64,000 bases of DNA from Paractinoplanes polyasparticus. Its GTDB lineage: Bacteria > Actinomycetota > Actinomycetes > Mycobacteriales > Micromonosporaceae. The translations under genes and the position numbers were made by a program. The notes under the pieces are model-generated. The model did not search any database. It was not told the DNA's origin and saw only the letters and a program-made list of their open reading frames with translations. Of the stretch, positions 61,186-64,000 are shown piece by piece. Each line of letters opens with the position of its first letter. Positions within the stretch are counted from its first letter, which is position 1. The DNA is taken from contig NZ_JAHWFK010000013.1 of NCBI RefSeq assembly GCF_019710575.1, forward strand, positions 62,001 to 126,000, in the 5' to 3' direction.

Positions 61186-62726
61186 TGCCTGTTTCGGAAC
61201 AGGCACTGGACAAACCCGTTGCCGGCACCCGTGGCGCCGCCCGGGGCGGGCTGGCCAACATGGCCGGCTCGGTGCTGGCCGGCGGCGCGGGAGTGGCGGT
61301 CACCTGGGTGGTGGCCCGATCGCTCGGCGCCGAACAGGCGGGCGCGTTCTTCGCCGCCACCGCCGTCTTCGTGCTCGTCGGCGGGCTGGCCAAGCTGGGC
61401 ACCCAGACCGGGCTCGTCTACTGGCCGGCCCGGCTGCGCGCCACCGGCCGGGACCACCTGCTCGGCGCCTGCCTCCGCGCCGGGCTGGGCCCGGTCGTCG
61501 TGCTGTCGGCGGTGCTGGCGGTCGCGATGTGGCTGGCTGCCCCGGCGATCGCCGAGGTGACGGCGCGCGAGGCGGCCCACGTGGTCGACGCGCACACGGC
61601 GGGACTGCGCGTGCTGGCCGCGTTCCTGCCGTTGCAGGCGATGACCGACGCGCTCCTCACGGCGACCCGCGGCTACCGGGCGATGCGCCCGACGGTGATG
61701 CTCGACCGGATTTTGCGCAGCGTGCTGCAGTTGCTTCTGGTGGGTGCGGCCGGCGTGGCCACACTGTGGACGGTCGGCACGCTGCCCGCGTTCGCGCTGG
61801 CCTGGGCGGCGCCCTACCTGCCGGTGACGGTGCTTTCGGCGTACGCCCTGCGGAAGGTCTATCGCACGGGCAAACCGCCCGGGGTGACCACCCACCGGGC
61901 CGAACGCCGCGAGTTGCGGCGCGAGTTCTGGCGGTTCACCGGCCCGCGCGCCGTAGCCAGCGTGGCCCAGCTGGCTCTGCAGCGCATCGACGTGCTGCTC
62001 GTGGCCGCGCTCGGCGGCCTCGCCCCGGCTGCCGTCTACGCCGTCGCGGGCCGGTTCGTCATCCTGATCCAGTTCGCCAACCAGGGCATCTCGCAGTCGG
62101 TCCAGCCCCGGCTGGCCGAGGCGCTCGCCGTCGGCGACCGGCGGACCGCGAACCACCTCTACCAGACCGCGACCGGGTGGCTCGTGCTCGTGACCTGGCC
62201 GATCACCCTGCTGGTGATCTTCTTCGCGCCGCTCTGGCTGCGGCTGTTCGGCGACCGGTACGCCGCCGAGGGCGCCCCCGTGGTGACCGTGCTGGCCGCC
62301 GCGATGCTGGTCGCGACCGGCTGCGGCATGGTCGACATGGTGCTGGCGATGGCCGGGCGCACCTCCTGGAACCTCGTGAACGTGCTGGTCGCGCTGGCCG
62401 TCACCGTCGTTCTCGACCTGCTGCTCATCCCGGCCCACGGGGCTCTGGGCGCGGCGATCGGGCTGGCCTGCGCGATGGTCGTCAACAACGTGCTGCCGCT
62501 GATCCAGGTGGGGCGGTCGGCCGGGCTGCACCCGTTCGGACCGGGCACGCGGGCGGCCGCGCTGCTGTCGGTCGCCTGTTTCGGCGTACTCCCGTGGGCT
62601 CTCACCACCGTGACCGGCCGGACTTTCGCCGTGCTCGCCGCCGTGCCCGTGTTTCTGGCCGGCGCCTGGCTGTTGCGCGTTCCGCTCGCACTGGGCGCGT
62701 TCAAACCGAAGAGGAGGACGAGTTGA
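61173..62726 (+). CDS. polysaccharide flippase (Wzx/MATE-like)
   Basis: A 517-residue polytopic membrane protein with about twelve or more hydrophobic segments, beginning GGLANMAGSVLAGGAGVAV and holding RIDVLLVAALGGLAPAAVYAVAGR, a mark of the PST/MurJ-like superfamily. It should flip lipid-linked repeat units. Either ATG 61173 (overlap 13 bp, includes a rare TTA codon at position 4) or GTG 61185 (TAGTG overlap) starts it. Confidence 0.88.
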   Translation: MAVLVPVSEQALDKPVAGTRGAARGGLANMAGSVLAGGAGVAVTWVVARSLGAEQAGAFFAATAVFVLVGGLAKLGTQTGLVYWPARLRATGRDHLLGACLRAGLGPVVVLSAVLAVAMWLAAPAIAEVTAREAAHVVDAHTAGLRVLAAFLPLQAMTDALLTATRGYRAMRPTVMLDRILRSVLQLLLVGAAGVATLWTVGTLPAFALAWAAPYLPVTVLSAYALRKVYRTGKPPGVTTHRAERRELRREFWRFTGPRAVASVAQLALQRIDVLLVAALGGLAPAAVYAVAGRFVILIQFANQGISQSVQPRLAEALAVGDRRTANHLYQTATGWLVLVTWPITLLVIFFAPLWLRLFGDRYAAEGAPVVTVLAAAMLVATGCGMVDMVLAMAGRTSWNLVNVLVALAVTVVLDLLLIPAHGALGAAIGLACAMVVNNVLPLIQVGRSAGLHPFGPGTRAAALLSVACFGVLPWALTTVTGRTFAVLAAVPVFLAGAWLLRVPLALGAFKPKRRTS

Positions 62727-63457
62727 CCACCGACTACACCAAGGTGTTCCAGGACAGCGATGCCGTCGAGAAGTACGAGAACATCACGTACGCGCCGGAC
62801 AGCTACGCGTCGCAGATCAACGAACGGCAGCAGGACTACCTGCGCACGTTGGTGCGGCGCGAGTTCGGTCCGCTCGCGCCGGTGCAGCACGACTTCGCCT
62901 GCGGCACCGGCCGGGCCATCCGCACGCTGCACGGCCTGGTGCGCGAGGCGCACGGCTACGACACGTCGGCCGAGATGATGGCCAAGGCGGCCGAGGTCGG
63001 CTCGCGGGCCACCTGGCACCAGGTGGCGGCGGAGGGGCCCGTGCCGCACCCGGAGCCGGCCGGCTTCCCGGCCATCGTGACGATGTTCCGCCTGCTGCTC
63101 AACGTGGACGAGACCGTCCGCGACCGGGCCCTGGCCTTCGCCGCCCGCGCGCTGCCCACCGCCGACTCGGGCATCCTGGTCGTCGAGAACCACGGCAACG
63201 CCGGTTCCGTACGCCATCTGCGGGCCCGCCGTCACAAGGGCGAGCGCTGGTTCGCCGAACTCTCCCACGAAGAGGTGGCCACCCTGCTCGACCGGCACGG
63301 CTTCGTGATCGTCGAGCGCCGCGGCTTCTCGATGATCACGCCGTCGCTGCACGGCAACCCGGTCGCCCGCGCGGCCGACGCGGCCATGCGCCGGATGCCG
63401 GGCAGCGACGCGTACGCCGTCAACGTTCTCTACACCGCGCGTCGTGTCCACGCGTAA
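62723..63457 (+). CDS. SAM-dependent methyltransferase (class I)
   Basis: A 244-residue methyltransferase with motif I HDFACGTGRA and a post-motif DTSAEMMAKA; VVENHGN follows motif III. It would methylate a sugar or lipid of the pathway. It appears to start at a TTG at 62723, overlapping the flippase TGA, with a perfect GAGGAGG in front; the next ATG lies well inside the protein. Confidence 0.85.
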   Translation: MTTDYTKVFQDSDAVEKYENITYAPDSYASQINERQQDYLRTLVRREFGPLAPVQHDFACGTGRAIRTLHGLVREAHGYDTSAEMMAKAAEVGSRATWHQVAAEGPVPHPEPAGFPAIVTMFRLLLNVDETVRDRALAFAARALPTADSGILVVENHGNAGSVRHLRARRHKGERWFAELSHEEVATLLDRHGFVIVERRGFSMITPSLHGNPVARAADAAMRRMPGSDAYAVNVLYTARRVHA

Positions 63458-64000
63458 GCGTTTCGCGGCCGCGCTGATCGCGGCGGTGCTGCTGCTGGCC
63501 GGTTGCTCGTTCGGCAAGGACGAGAAGCCGGCCCCGCCGCCGCCCGCGCCCGACCTGACCCGGGCCCCGGGGGCGGTGGCCGTGAACAAGGGCCCGTTCC
63601 AGTCCGGCCCGGTCAAGGCGCCCACGCGGGGCGCGCTGTTCGGGGCGTGGATCAAGCCGGACGAGCTCACCCACGTGGGACGGCTGGCGGCGGTCGACAG
63701 CCTGCAGGCCGACCTGGGCCGGTCGCTGACCATCGTCAACACGTACCGCCGCTTCGAGCAGATGGTCGGCACCCCGTCGGACAAGGAGTTCCTGGCCCGG
63801 GGGGCGACGCTCATGGTGAGCTGGGCGACCGGCGACAACCGGTCCATCCTGGACGGCGAGCACGACGACCTCATCCGCAAGCAGGCCAAGGCCATCCGGA
63901 AGATCAGGAAGCCGGTGCTCCTGCGGATGCGCTGGGAGATGGACCGGCCCAACCTGCGCGCGACGATGTGGTCGGGTCCCGACTACATCGCGGCCTGGAA
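63444..64000 (+). CDS. GH26-like lipoprotein, 3' end outside window (partial)
   Basis: The open frame from GTG 63444 runs to the edge. It starts with a lipobox (LLLAGCS, cysteine at about 21), a proline-rich spacer, then GALFGAWIKPDELTHVG and VLLRMRWEMDRPN, which is the GH26 start and the region of the acid/base glutamate. It overlaps the methyltransferase stop by 14 bp. It is probably an outward-facing glycanase acting on the cluster's polysaccharide. Confidence 0.82.
   Translation, partial: MSTRKRFAAALIAAVLLLAGCSFGKDEKPAPPPPAPDLTRAPGAVAVNKGPFQSGPVKAPTRGALFGAWIKPDELTHVGRLAAVDSLQADLGRSLTIVNTYRRFEQMVGTPSDKEFLARGATLMVSWATGDNRSILDGEHDDLIRKQAKAIRKIRKPVLLRMRWEMDRPNLRATMWSGPDYIAAW

Overview
The window is very GC-rich, its genes are packed into operons with 4-bp ATGA/GTGA overlaps, and GTG starts are common. 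Its gene order (mfd, SurA-like lipoprotein, mazG, DUF885, eno, ftsB/divIC, DUF501, argA-type acetyltransferase, ppx/gppA; and CBS, SGNH hydrolases, thiolase, BI-1) is that of a filamentous or coryneform actinobacterium. The tRNA-Leu(UAA), the cellulose-active secretome and the cslA-glxA-cslZ operon point to a mycelial actinomycete; a Micromonosporaceae (Actinoplanes-like) host is my best guess, by inference only.

Region 1 (1-9.8 kb) holds housekeeping and metabolic genes: cystathionine beta-synthase, a YkvA-like protein, two paralogous SGNH hydrolases separated by a 33-bp tandem repeat, a thiolase flanked by similar GAGACGAG inverted repeats, a BI-1 membrane protein, an unexplained 28-bp perfect palindrome beside a decayed-looking small gene, tRNA-Leu(UAA) and a type-II NADH dehydrogenase. 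Region 2 (9.8-16.6 kb) holds a MoxR/DUF58/DUF4129 operon, a family-5-like uracil-DNA glycosylase and a PadR-HAAS membrane-protein pair with a palindromic operator. Region 3 (16.7-31.4 kb) is the conserved actinobacterial block with ppx/gppA, an argA-type acetyltransferase, DUF501, ftsB, eno, mazG and mfd. It is interrupted by a PilZ protein, a lipoprotein, an ECF sigma factor with its own promoter and an 11-codon leader cistron, and an APH-like kinase.

Region 4 (31.6-42.5 kb) concerns beta-glucan. A full-length HypX-type protein is translationally coupled to cslA (GT2 synthase), glxA (radical-copper oxidase) and a GH6 cellulase, although no hydrogenase gene is in the window. PEP carboxylase, preceded by an iron-box-like site, and a secreted CBM2-GH5 endoglucanase under a perfect CebR operator follow. 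Region 5 (42.5-48.6 kb) is a polymorphic toxin locus: a 1402-residue secreted protein with ALF-like repeats, a Hint autoprotease and a C-terminal deaminase-fold toxin, overlapping a SUKH immunity gene, with one unknown gene on each side. Region 6 (48.7-52.1 kb) is an ABC-2 exporter operon made of two ATPase/permease pairs.

Region 7 (52.8-64 kb, running off the end) looks like a sulfated exopolysaccharide locus. It contains APS kinase fused to a degenerate ATP-sulfurylase domain, a Wzz/BY-kinase-like co-polymerase that has lost its Walker lysine, a Wzy-like polymerase, an APH-fold kinase, a PAPS sulfotransferase, a Wzx-like flippase, a methyltransferase and a GH26-like lipoprotein. A second GH26-like gene diverges from it. 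Together these would make PAPS, polymerise, sulfate, export and trim a glycan. This cluster and the HypX-csl operon are the strongest candidates for undescribed biology here.
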